This document shows, piece by piece, positions 6,588-12,721 of a stretch of DNA of 12,721 nt. Under the pieces are notes generated by a model, which did not search any database, was not told the DNA's origin, and worked only from the letters and a program-made list of their open reading frames with translations. The stretch spans positions 1 to 12,721 of the forward strand of contig DATHET010000194.1 of the NCBI GenBank assembly GCA_035490315.1. Direction: 5' to 3'. How positions within the stretch are numbered: the first letter of the stretch is position 1; each line of letters opens with the position of its first letter. A program made the position numbers and the translations under genes. The stretch comes from JADJQU01 sp035490315 (GTDB lineage Bacteria; Planctomycetota; UBA1135; GCA-002686595).

Positions 6588-8275
6588 GAAACCGGCTTCT
6601 GCCAGGCGCGGAAAGCTGCCCGCAACTTCGCGTGCGCGTCGAACCTGGCGACGAAATCGCTCTCGCGCCGGCCGCCTTTCGCGCGCATGACTTCGAAGAG
6701 GGCACGGCGCTCGGCCGCCGACCAGGACTCGACGCCCTCCAGGCAGAAGACGAGCGGCGCCCAGCGCTCGCAGGCCTGGCGTTCCTCGGGCGAAAGCTCC
6801 TTCCAGGGCGGCGAGCCCAGCAGGGCCTGGGCTTCGGTGGAGAGCTCGCGCGTCGCGCGCTCGCGGTCGGAGCCGAAGCGTCGCGCCAGAAGCCGCGTGA
6901 TCGATTCACCCACTTTCGCCAGGGGAAAAATGCCGATCACGTCGTCGCGCGGGGCGTCGAGATCGAGGTAGACGTTGTACGGGACGACTTTTTTCAGCGT
7001 CGCGCGGCTCGAGCGGTGAGCGGGATCGCGGCGCATCCTGCCCAGCTCGCGATCCATCGAGCGCAGCACGCCGCGCTCGCGCGAGCGGAAGCCGAGCTTC
7101 TGATAGAACCACCAGGCGCCCGACTTCAGGCCCTCGTCGTTCTCGTAGCCGAGCTGGTAGGGATAGATGGTGAACGTGTCGGCGCCGAACAATGCGCGCA
7201 CCATCGCCAGGGCGCGCGAGTAGACGTGAGCCGCCTGGGCGCCGCGGTAGGTGTCGAAGACGTTGTAGGCGATCTCGGACGAGGCCATCAGCGCGGAGCA
7301 CAGCACGTAGCCGATCGGAACTCCGTTCTTCAGCGTCAGGAATCCGTACACGCTTTCCAACAGGAGACGCCGCTCCGGTTTCACGCCGATGCAGGCGAAC
7401 TGCAGGTTCTCGCCGCAATCGACGAGTCGCACGTCGCGCGGATCGCCGTGCATGAAGGCGTCGAGGTCGCGCGCGCGGGTGACCATCGCTTCGCGCGCGA
7501 GAGCGACCAGGCGTTTGCCTTCCTGCAGCGACACCTCGCGCACTTCGAGCGGCGGCACGTGCACTTCGCGGCGCAGATCGGGCCGCGGCCGGTGCAAGGG
7601 CGTGGTCTGGTACGCGATCTTCGCGACCGGCGACTTCGCGTGGGTCCGCGACGGCCCGCCCGTGCCCCAGGCGAGGCGCATCGGCACGTCGAGCTCCTCG
7701 TAGAAGCGCTCGCGCACGAAGGAGTCGACCGGCAGGGCCTGGACCCGTCGCACGAAGAACTCGGCGTCGCTCTCGCGCGGCGATTTCATGCGCTGAAACC
7801 ATTGCCGCGCCGTCAAGTCGAGCTCGTCCAGCGCCGGCGTCTCGCCCCACAGCGCGAACAGCGGCATACGCTCGATCAGGAGCGGCTCGTGCTCGAACCA
7901 GTCCCAGTCGATCGTGACACGCGCGCCGAAGCGCTCGACCAGCCAGGCCGCGGTCGCGGGGAAGAAGGGGTAGTCGATCGGCGTCCCGGCGATGCCGGAG
8001 CTGGCCAGCTCCTCGCGGTGACGGCGCAGGTCAGCGCGGCGCTCGAAACGCGCGAGCTCGCGCTCGACGCGCTCGAGCAGGGCGGCGTCATCGGGATAGG
8101 CGCGCAGGAACAAGAGCGACTCGTGCAGCTCGAGGACCTGGCTCGCGCGCGCCAGGCTGGCCTTCGACAGGCTCGCGAGCAGCTCGATCTTGGCCGCGGA
8201 CCGGCCTTCGCCGTACTCCGCCCGGATCTTGCGCAGCTTCGAGAGGGCTCGGCTGGCGTCTTGGCTCCTGCCCAT
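6569..8275 (-). CDS. Uncharacterised protein with GNAT-like acetyltransferase domain
   Basis: 568 residues. I do not recognise the whole protein. The frame stays open through the tRNA upstream, but those codons cannot be real, so the ATG at 8275 is chosen; the SD is weak (GAGAG, about nine bases upstream). The N-terminal part is helical and charged (about 1-95), followed by a section rich in aromatic residues (about 100-200, DYPFFPATAAWL, WDWFEHEPLL). Residues about 240-400 look like a GNAT fold: NGVPIGYVLCSALM as the central strand, then a helix starting YRGAQAAHVYSRALAMVRALF where acetyl-CoA pyrophosphate would bind, then AWWFYQKLGF, the usual C-terminal GNAT strand motif. A helical tail of about 170 residues follows. 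The RGxxA-type loop is only partly canonical, so the acetyltransferase activity is inferred from shape. It has no signal peptide or membrane segment. The tRNA-Val ends 28 bases upstream, so they may share a transcript. Confidence 0.85.
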   Translation of the reverse strand: MGRSQDASRALSKLRKIRAEYGEGRSAAKIELLASLSKASLARASQVLELHESLLFLRAYPDDAALLERVERELARFERRADLRRHREELASSGIAGTPIDYPFFPATAAWLVERFGARVTIDWDWFEHEPLLIERMPLFALWGETPALDELDLTARQWFQRMKSPRESDAEFFVRRVQALPVDSFVRERFYEELDVPMRLAWGTGGPSRTHAKSPVAKIAYQTTPLHRPRPDLRREVHVPPLEVREVSLQEGKRLVALAREAMVTRARDLDAFMHGDPRDVRLVDCGENLQFACIGVKPERRLLLESVYGFLTLKNGVPIGYVLCSALMASSEIAYNVFDTYRGAQAAHVYSRALAMVRALFGADTFTIYPYQLGYENDEGLKSGAWWFYQKLGFRSRERGVLRSMDRELGRMRRDPAHRSSRATLKKVVPYNVYLDLDAPRDDVIGIFPLAKVGESITRLLARRFGSDRERATRELSTEAQALLGSPPWKELSPEERQACERWAPLVFCLEGVESWSAAERRALFEVMRAKGGRRESDFVARFDAHAKLRAAFRAWQKPVSQRPSK

Positions 8276-8303
8276 CGTGGTTGCTCTCGGACGCGGACCG
8301 GAT

Positions 8304-8379
8304 TGGTGGGCGATGAGGGATTCGAACCCACGACTTCCTCCGTGTAGGGGAGGCACTCTAGCCGCTGAGTTAATCGCCC
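8304..8379 (-). tRNA. tRNA-Val (anticodon UAC), CCA encoded
   Basis: 76 nt on the minus strand. Acceptor GGGCGAT pairs perfectly with ATCGCCC, followed by discriminator A73 and an encoded CCA. The D stem is ACTC/GAGT with loop AGCGGCTA. The anticodon stem is CCTCC/GGAGG with loop CCTACAC, giving UAC, which reads valine GUA. The T arm is GTGGG-TTCGAAT-CCCTC. Two points are odd: position 33 is C instead of the almost invariant U, and the T stem has a U50-U64 mismatch. Everything else looks functional. It is immediately upstream of the GNAT-like gene. Confidence 0.92.
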
Positions 8380-8493
8380 GGAGTCCGCGAACGGGGTCGA
8401 GACGGTATCCTCCCACCCCCCCAGCCTCCACCTGCGGGCCTCCCGAGGTCGAAAAGGGGGCCTGTTCCCCCCGCCACCCACGCCCCCCATCCC
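8380..8493. other. Divergent spacer between tRNA-Val and ugd
   Basis: 114 bases carrying the 5' side of both genes. I see no convincing -10/-35 pair on either strand. The ugd side has strongly strand-biased C runs and a potential hairpin, GGGGG (8456-8460) with CCCCC (8467-8471) around CCTGTT. No SD-like sequence precedes the ugd ATG (CCCCCCATCCC). Confidence 0.6.
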
Positions 8494-9795
8494 ATGCGCA
8501 TCGCTGTCATCGGCACCGGCTACGTAGGCCTGGTCGCCGGAACCTGCTTCGCCGAGAGCGGCAACGCCGTGGTCTGCCTGGATATCGACGAGGCCAAGGT
8601 CGCGAAGCTGCGCGCCGGCGTGGTGCCGATCTACGAGCCCGGCCTGGAGGAGCTGCTCAAGCGCAACGTCCACGACGGCCGCCTGTCCTTCACCACGCGC
8701 TACGAGGACGCGATCCCGGGCGCCCAGGTCGCTTTCATCGCCGTGGGGACGCCTCCCGGCGAGGACGGCGGCGCCGACATGCAGTACGTGCTCTCGGCCG
8801 CGCGCTCGATCGCCAAGAACATGACTGGCTACCTGGTGGTGGTCGACAAGTCGACGGTCCCCGTCGGCACGGCGCGCAAGGTCCACGAGGTGATCGCCGC
8901 GATCACCAAGCACCCCTTCGACGTTGTCTCGAATCCGGAATTCCTGAAGGAAGGCGCCGCGATCGACGACTTCATGAAGCCCGACCGCGTTGTGATCGGC
9001 TCGGAATCGGCGAAGGCTGCCGAAGTGATGGAAGAGGTCTACGGCCCCTTCGTGCGCACCGGCAACCCGATCTTGCAGATGGACATCGAGTCGGCCGAGC
9101 TGACCAAGTACGCCGCGAACGCGATGCTGGCGACGCGCATCTCGTTCATGAACGAGATCGCCAACCTGTGCTCCAAGGTCGGCGCCAACGTCGACATGGT
9201 GCGCAAGGGCATCGGCTCGGACGACCGCATCGGCTCGCGCTTCCTGTTCTCGGGCGTGGGCTACGGCGGTTCCTGCTTCCCCAAGGACGTCAAGGCGGTG
9301 ATGCGCACCTCCCAGCAGCACGGCATGGAGTTCAAGATTCTCGAGGCCGTCGAATCGGTGAACGAGGCGCAGAAGCGGCTCTTGTTCGAGATGGTCTCGA
9401 AGCATTTCGACGGCAAGCTCCAGGGCCGGAAGTTCGCGGTCTGGGGACTGGCCTTCAAGCCCAACACCGACGACATGCGCGAGGCGCCGGCGGTGGTCGT
9501 GATCGACCTGTTGCTGAAAGCGGGCGCCACGGTCGTCGCTCACGACCCCGAGGCGATGGCGGAGGCCAAGCGGCACTACCTGGGAGATCGCGTCAGCTAC
9601 GCCGACAAGCCGATGGACGCGCTCGCCGGCGCCGACGCCATGATCCTGATCACGGAGTGGAACGAGTTCCGCCGGCCGGACTTCGACGCGGTCAAGCGGC
9701 TCTTGAAGCAGCCGGTCATCTTCGACGGCCGCAACATCTACCGCCGCAAGACCCTGCTCGAGCTGGGTTTCACGTACTACGGCATCGGCTGCTGA
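8494..9795 (+). CDS. ugd: UDP-glucose 6-dehydrogenase
   Basis: 433 residues, full length for the family. The enzyme oxidises UDP-glucose twice with NAD+ to give UDP-glucuronate, a cytoplasmic precursor of acidic surface polysaccharides and of UDP-xylose or arabinose derivatives. The N-terminal Rossmann fold starts MRIAVIGTGYVG (GxGxxG at 7-12) with Asp30 at the end of beta-2. VGTPPGEDGGAD is at 84-95, STVPVGT at 120-126, NPEFLKEG at 147-154 and the central-domain ELTKYAANAM at 202-211. The catalytic cysteine is Cys261 in GYGGSCFPKD (256-265). The C-terminal UDP-binding half has WGLAFKPNTDDMREAP (317-332). All expected residues are intact. It appears monocistronic and is followed by a hairpin and a terminator. 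The ATG at 8494 starts exactly at the conserved N-terminus but has no SD, so translation may be leaderless or SD-independent. Confidence 0.98.
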   Translation: MRIAVIGTGYVGLVAGTCFAESGNAVVCLDIDEAKVAKLRAGVVPIYEPGLEELLKRNVHDGRLSFTTRYEDAIPGAQVAFIAVGTPPGEDGGADMQYVLSAARSIAKNMTGYLVVVDKSTVPVGTARKVHEVIAAITKHPFDVVSNPEFLKEGAAIDDFMKPDRVVIGSESAKAAEVMEEVYGPFVRTGNPILQMDIESAELTKYAANAMLATRISFMNEIANLCSKVGANVDMVRKGIGSDDRIGSRFLFSGVGYGGSCFPKDVKAVMRTSQQHGMEFKILEAVESVNEAQKRLLFEMVSKHFDGKLQGRKFAVWGLAFKPNTDDMREAPAVVVIDLLLKAGATVVAHDPEAMAEAKRHYLGDRVSYADKPMDALAGADAMILITEWNEFRRPDFDAVKRLLKQPVIFDGRNIYRRKTLLELGFTYYGIGC

Positions 9796-9837
9796 AGCGC
9801 GGTTTTTCGCGGGAAATCCCGGGAGTTCCGGCGCCAG

Positions 9838-9875
9838 CCGATGCAAGCGGGGACGCAAGTCCCTGCTTGCATCGG
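9838..9875 (+). repeat. Long GCAA-capped hairpin downstream of ugd
   Basis: Arms 9838-9854 and 9859-9875 pair over 17 positions, with a single G-U wobble (9849 with 9864), around the tetraloop GCAA (9855-9858), a GNRA loop. The apex GGGAC-GCAA-GTCCC resembles a second intergenic hairpin at 11717-11732. No T run follows directly. It could be an mRNA 3' stabiliser, a processing site or a dispersed palindromic element. Confidence 0.9.
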
Positions 9876-9886
9876 GGGCAAGCGAC

Positions 9887-9921
9887 AAGGCGGCCCAACC
9901 CGAGGGTCAGGACCGCCTTTT
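9887..9921 (+). terminator. Rho-independent terminator of ugd
   Basis: AAGGCGG (9887-9893) pairs with CCGCCTT (9913-9919), and a short T run completes TTTT at 9918-9921. The 19-base loop can form a small inner stem (ACC/GGT). It lies 91 bases after the ugd stop, behind the long hairpin. The A-rich left arm gives only weak function on the opposite strand. Confidence 0.65.
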
Positions 9922-10051
9922 GATGTCGAGAGCGTCGTTTGAGTGCGACCCGAACGATTCGGATCGCCAACGCAGCCTTGTGATAGCGCATGCAGCGGCA
10001 CCGATGCAATGGGTTCGTGCACGTTGCGCGGATTTTTTTTTCGCGGCGCGA

Positions 10052-10882
10052 TCACTGGTTCGGCGGCGTGACTTTGTCGCGCGCGGCGATCGCGCGCTCC
10101 AGACGACGGATGGCGCGCATGTGCTCGAGCGCGTTGCGCACGCGCTCGCCTTGCACGGTTTCCTCGAGCGCGACGTCCGCCAGGGTCTCTCTCGCGCGCG
10201 CAATCCAACCCGCGCCGCCTTCCAAGTCGCCGCCGTCGACGAGGTCCAGGGCCAGCTCGTCCCATGCGTCGATGCGCTGCAGCGGATCTTCCGCGCGCGC
10301 CGCCACGGCTTGCCACTGACGCCTCGCCTCGTCCAGCTTGCCCTGCTCGGCGTACACCCGCCCCGCCCACAGCGCGGCCTCGTCGCGGCGCTCGGGCTCG
10401 CTCAGGGGATCGCCGACCACCGCGAGATAGGCATCCAGGGCTGGAGCAAGGTGCTTCGCTCGGCGGTGCAGGTGGCCGAGCTCGAGTCCGGCGCGGGCGC
10501 GGAAGGGAGTACGCAGGTCCACGCCGCGCACGAACTCGAACTCGGTCTGCGCTCCCGCCAGGTCATTCGAAGTGCGCAGCAGCTCGCCAGCGCGGAAAGC
10601 CGACTCGGCGCACTCGGCCAGGGACTGCGGCCAGAGCTGGCGCACGGCGCGGTAGGCGGCGACGACTTCGAGGGCGAGGGTCTTGCGCGCCTCGTCCTTC
10701 GCGCCGCGCATCGAGCTCTTCAATTTCGCCGCGTGCTCGAGCTGGGCCGCCGCGCTTTCCAGCTTGGGCGTCTGCGCGCTGGAGCTCGCCGGACTCTGCC
10801 TTTCCCGCAGCGGATCGGGCCGCAGGATCACGGCGTTCAGGATGGAGAACAGGATCAACAGACACGGCGTCCACAGGCTCAT
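10052..10882 (-). CDS. Membrane-anchored TPR-like protein coupled to ECF sigma factor
   Basis: 276 residues. The ATG at 10882 has AAGGAG six bases upstream, and its first bases overlap the sigma factor's stop (ATGA), so translation is coupled. The frame stays open far upstream, but only as a shadow of the sigma gene. The N-terminus is one hydrophobic segment (about 3-20, LWTPCLLILFSILNAVIL), an uncleaved anchor or signal; Cys7 does not make a lipobox. A low-complexity linker and charged helix (about 22-70) lead to repeated helical hairpins (about 70-262) resembling tetratricopeptide repeats, such as AALWAGRVYAEQGKLDEARRQW (169-190, split here by position only). By position this is where an anti-sigma factor usually sits, but it has no zinc-binding HxxxCxxC motif. 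Whether it restrains the sigma factor or does something else at the envelope is open. Confidence 0.85.
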   Translation of the reverse strand: MSLWTPCLLILFSILNAVILRPDPLRERQSPASSSAQTPKLESAAAQLEHAAKLKSSMRGAKDEARKTLALEVVAAYRAVRQLWPQSLAECAESAFRAGELLRTSNDLAGAQTEFEFVRGVDLRTPFRARAGLELGHLHRRAKHLAPALDAYLAVVGDPLSEPERRDEAALWAGRVYAEQGKLDEARRQWQAVAARAEDPLQRIDAWDELALDLVDGGDLEGGAGWIARARETLADVALEETVQGERVRNALEHMRAIRRLERAIAARDKVTPPNQ

Positions 10883-11499
10883 GACGGCTCCTTGCAAGGG
10901 GTACTCGAGGCGCAACGCTCGACCCACGGCAGCAGGTCGAGCACCAGGGACAACCGCCGGCGCAGGCGCTTGCGCGCCCGGAACAGGCGGGTCTTGACCA
11001 GGGCGTTGGCGACGCCGCACTCGCTGGCCGCGCGGGCCGCCGACAGGGGCTCGCGGTAGTAGCTGCGCAGCACGCGCGCATCGGCGGCCGAGAGATCGCC
11101 GATCACCTCGGTGACGTGGGCGACCAGGGCGTCGCGCTCCATGACCACGCCGAACTCGGTCAGGCGCATCCACTCGCCCGCGTCGCCCGGATCGGCTTCG
11201 CTGCCTTCGATGCGCTGCAGCTCGGCGGAGTCGGGATCGAGGAAGAACAAGGCGCCGTCGCGCCGCTTGCGATCGCGCACGACGTTGGCCGCGATGCGCA
11301 GGGTCCAGGGCTTCAAGCGGCCCTCGTCGACCAGGCCGCCGCGGTAGCGCGCGGCGCGCAGCAGGGTCTCCTGCACCACGTCGTCGAGCTCGTTCACGTC
11401 GCGGCAGCGCCGCCCGGCGAAGGCGCGCACGTGCGGCTCCATCTCCCACAGGCCCTGCCAAGAGACACTGCTCCCCCGCTCGAGTTTGACGCTCTGCAT
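10879..11499 (-). CDS. ECF-family RNA polymerase sigma factor
   Basis: 206 residues from the ATG at 11499, which has GGGAGGGG just upstream; a GTG at 11538 in the same frame is less likely. Region 2 covers about 17-82: NELDDVVQETLLRAARY (36-52) is the 2.1/2.2 helix and KPWTLRIAANVVRDRKRR (63-80) gives 2.3/2.4. A linker rich in Asp and Glu (about 88-118) follows. Region 4 (about 134-184) has LSAADARVLRSYYREPLSAARAAS and then VKTRLFRARKRLRRR for -35 recognition. There is no sigma1 or sigma3 domain and no extra C-terminal sensory domain, so this is a minimal ECF. The stop overlaps the start of the TPR membrane-protein gene. I saw no clear autoregulatory promoter upstream. Confidence 0.93.
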   Translation of the reverse strand: MQSVKLERGSSVSWQGLWEMEPHVRAFAGRRCRDVNELDDVVQETLLRAARYRGGLVDEGRLKPWTLRIAANVVRDRKRRDGALFFLDPDSAELQRIEGSEADPGDAGEWMRLTEFGVVMERDALVAHVTEVIGDLSAADARVLRSYYREPLSAARAASECGVANALVKTRLFRARKRLRRRLSLVLDLLPWVERCASSTPCKEPS

Positions 11500-11716
11500 C
11501 CCCCACCCCTCCCAGGCAAGACGTCCCGCACGGACCACGCGCCAGCCCCCGATGGCAGTGCGCGGACGGGGAGGAGACCGCGGATCCGGGCTCGGGTGGA
11601 CGCGGCGGCCGTTTGGGGAGAGGCGAGCCCTCGCCGCTGGCGGCGCGTTTGCGGAATTCAGCGGGCGCGAGCCGCCGGCAAGCGTCGTCGTTCGGCGATC
11701 GCGCTGGCGGCGAATG

Positions 11717-11732
11717 CGGGACTCTCGTCCCG
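11717..11732 (-). repeat. GNRA-capped hairpin, GGGAC core
   Basis: On the minus strand CGGGAC and GTCCCG pair around GAGA, a GNRA tetraloop. Its GGGAC-GNRA-GTCCC core matches the apex of the hairpin downstream of ugd. It lies on the sigma-gene side of the larger hairpin. Confidence 0.75.
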
Positions 11733-11739
11733 GAACGCA

Positions 11740-11776
11740 GCGCGGGCGGTCACACCCTGGGTGCGACCGCCCGCGC
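11740..11776 (-). terminator. Long GC-rich hairpin after the TPR gene, probable terminator
   Basis: The arms at 11740-11757 and 11759-11776 are complementary at 17 of 18 positions on the plus strand, with one A-C mismatch that becomes a G-U wobble in minus-strand RNA. This fits a structure selected in the minus-strand transcript, starting 23 bases after the TPR gene stop. The classical T run is missing on that strand; on the plus strand TTTT follows at 11779-11782. It may act as a Rho-independent-like or stabilising 3' hairpin. Confidence 0.6.
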
Positions 11777-11799
11777 GCTTTTCGAATTCCCGTTTGGCG

Positions 11800-12721
11800 C
11801 TAGCCGCCCATTTGTTTCTTCGCGTCCTCGGCCCAGCTCGACTCCTTGAACTCGCGGATCACCGAACGGTAGAGCTGGCGGGCGCGCGCCTTGCTCACGT
11901 CGTCGCCGATGAACTCGAAAGCGCGACCGGCGAGGAACATCGACTTCGCGCGGTAGCGCACCTGCTCGGGATAGAGCACGACGACTTTCATGTACGTGTC
12001 GACCGCCGACTTGAAGGCCTCGTTCGCGTCCTTGTTCGCCTTCTGCAGATCGAGCGCCTGCGCGAACAGGCAATCGCCGAGTCCGGTGTAGGCTCCGGCG
12101 AGCGTCGGCTTGTCCGCCTTGGGATCGGCGGTGATCTGCTGGAACACGGCCTTGGCCTTGGTGAAGTCCTTGGTCTCGCCCTCGGTGTAGGACTCGCCTT
12201 CCGCGACGCGCGCGCGGTTGGCGACCATCGGGTAATCCTTGCCGGCGAGACCCGAGATCTCGATCACGCGGGCGCGGCGCTTGGAGCCCGCGAGCGAAGT
12301 ATCGGCGAGCACTTCGGCCAGGTCCGCTTCGAGCTTCCAGCGCTGGCCGAGCTCCTTGGTGTTGATCAGCGAACGCAGGTCCGCGATGGCTGTCAGCGCT
12401 TCCTTGTTCTTCTTGCTGTCGGCGAGGGCCGTGGCCTTGCTCAAGTAAGCCGCCGGGAGATAGCGCGACTCGGGCGCGTTCTTGATCAGCCTGTCCGCGG
12501 CGACCACCACGCCCTCGGTGTCCCCGACCGAAGCGGACAGCTCGATCAGGCGTTGCATGGCGTAGCCCGGGGCCCAGAGCATCGGCTCCTTGCCCTTCCC
12601 CTCGATCAGCCCGGAGACGTAGGTCTCGAAGCTGTCCATCGCGCCGTTGATGTCGCCGTCCTTCGCGGCCGAGTCGGCCTGGTCGACCAGCTTGGGCTTC
12701 TTGACGTACTCGACCGAGGTC
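11800..12721 (-). CDS. TPR-repeat protein, N-terminal part outside the window
   Basis: 306 residues are visible, ending at the TAG at 11800-11802; the frame is open to the right edge, so the start is not seen. An ATG at 12639 is inside the frame, but conserved-looking helical sequence continues upstream (KLVDQADSAAKDGDINGA), so it is probably internal. The protein is a chain of helical hairpins of tetratricopeptide type, for example LPAAYLSKATALADSKKNKEAL, AYTGLGDCLFAQALDL, AFKSAVDTYMKVVVLYPEQ and ARQLYRSVIREFKESSWAEDAKKQ at the end. It is richer in lysine than its neighbours. No catalytic motif is seen. It probably scaffolds protein contacts, perhaps at the envelope, but its partner is unknown. 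It shares strand with the sigma module but is separated from it by 300 bases and a hairpin. Confidence 0.87.
   Translation of the reverse strand, partial: TSVEYVKKPKLVDQADSAAKDGDINGAMDSFETYVSGLIEGKGKEPMLWAPGYAMQRLIELSASVGDTEGVVVAADRLIKNAPESRYLPAAYLSKATALADSKKNKEALTAIADLRSLINTKELGQRWKLEADLAEVLADTSLAGSKRRARVIEISGLAGKDYPMVANRARVAEGESYTEGETKDFTKAKAVFQQITADPKADKPTLAGAYTGLGDCLFAQALDLQKANKDANEAFKSAVDTYMKVVVLYPEQVRYRAKSMFLAGRAFEFIGDDVSKARARQLYRSVIREFKESSWAEDAKKQMGG

Larger units (their letters stand above)
9796..10051. other. Convergent intergenic region after ugd, no gene seen
   Basis: 256 bases between two gene 3' ends. It holds a minor stem CGGG/CCCG (9810-9821), the long GCAA-capped hairpin (9838-9875), an intrinsic terminator (9887-9921), a small dyad CCGAA-CGA-TTCGG at about 9950-9962, and a run of nine T at 10033-10041 beside the stop of the minus-strand gene. 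I find no convincing coding frame. Confidence 0.7.
11500..11799. other. Intergenic region upstream of the ECF sigma gene, no gene seen
   Basis: 300 bases between a minus-strand gene end and the minus-strand sigma start. It holds two clear hairpins (11717-11732 and 11740-11776) and weaker dyads: GGCGA-GCCC-TCGCC at 11622-11635 and GCCG-CTGG-CGGC at 11633-11644. Frames across it are open only because of the GC content and look like no known protein. The sigma promoter should be here, but no standard box is evident. Confidence 0.65.

Noticed and set aside
6374..8347. A 657-codon plus-strand frame that runs through the tRNA
   Set aside because: It is antisense to the GNAT-like gene and to the tRNA. 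Its composition is typical of a shadow frame.
8276..8431. N-terminal extension of the GNAT-like gene upstream of 8275
   Set aside because: It would translate the tRNA-Val gene itself; the ATG at 8275 is the first usable start after the tRNA.
7876..9888. A 670-codon minus-strand frame opposite ugd
   Set aside because: ugd is certain on the plus strand, and this frame also reads through the tRNA. It is a shadow.
10033..10041. Run of nine T as the tail of an intrinsic terminator
   Set aside because: No strong stem directly precedes it on the plus strand, and no plus-strand gene reads toward it after the ugd terminator; on the minus strand it is a run of A.
10883..11506. N-terminal extension of the TPR membrane protein upstream of 10882
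   Set aside because: The extra codons overlap the ECF sigma gene in another frame, whereas the ATG at 10882 has a good SD and a membrane segment straight after it.
11500..11799. Autoregulatory ECF promoter (AAC-type -35 with CGTC-type -10) before the sigma gene
   Set aside because: Scattered AAC and CGTC words occur, but none pair at the usual spacing of about 16 bases.
1..12721. CRISPR array, insertion sequence, prophage or integrative element at the tRNA
   Set aside because: No regularly spaced repeats, transposase or integrase, and no duplicated tRNA 3' end were seen in the window.

Overview
The window is GC-rich throughout and bacterial. Its gene types point to a planctomycete-like organism: a membrane-anchored Ser/Thr kinase fused to PDZ-like and formylglycine-generating-enzyme (FGE) domains, a Fis-type regulator with a worn-down AAA+ core, an ECF sigma factor coupled to a TPR membrane protein, and weak or absent Shine-Dalgarno sites in front of several genes. 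This phylum call is an inference from architecture; Myxococcota cannot be excluded. I see no phage, transposon or CRISPR content and no frameshifted gene.

Layout. (1) 1-5169, minus strand: a 649-residue REC-PAS-AAA+-Fis regulator followed after 48 bases by a very large Ser/Thr kinase whose C-terminal end runs off the left edge. The two look like an operon for signal transduction. (2) 5170-5375: a divergent control region with a candidate sigma70-type promoter, two strong hairpins and a 10-bp palindrome. (3) 5376-6587, plus: a THUMP-like class I SAM methyltransferase. It converges with, and overlaps by 19 bp, (4) 6569-8275, minus: an unrecognised 568-residue protein with a GNAT-like central domain. 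(5) 8304-8379, minus: a tRNA-Val(UAC) directly upstream of that gene, with two unusual structural features. (6) 8494-9795, plus: UDP-glucose 6-dehydrogenase, which supplies UDP-glucuronate for surface polysaccharide. (7) 9796-10051: a non-coding stretch with a near-perfect 17-bp hairpin and an intrinsic terminator. (8) 10052-11499, minus: an ECF sigma factor whose stop codon overlaps the start of a membrane-anchored TPR-like protein (ATGA). (9) 11500-11799: a non-coding stretch with two hairpins. (10) 11800-12721, minus: the C-terminal part of a soluble TPR-repeat protein running off the right edge.

Functional themes. Two separate signalling modules (kinase/degenerate regulator, and ECF sigma/TPR membrane protein) flank housekeeping-type genes (methyltransferase, tRNA, ugd). 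The most interesting points are the regulator, which keeps a Walker A motif but has lost the GAFTGA loop, Walker B acid pair, sensor I Asn and first arginine finger; the Ser/Thr kinase-TM-PDZ-FGE fusion beside it; the C33 tRNA-Val; and the GNRA-capped hairpins in the intergenic regions.
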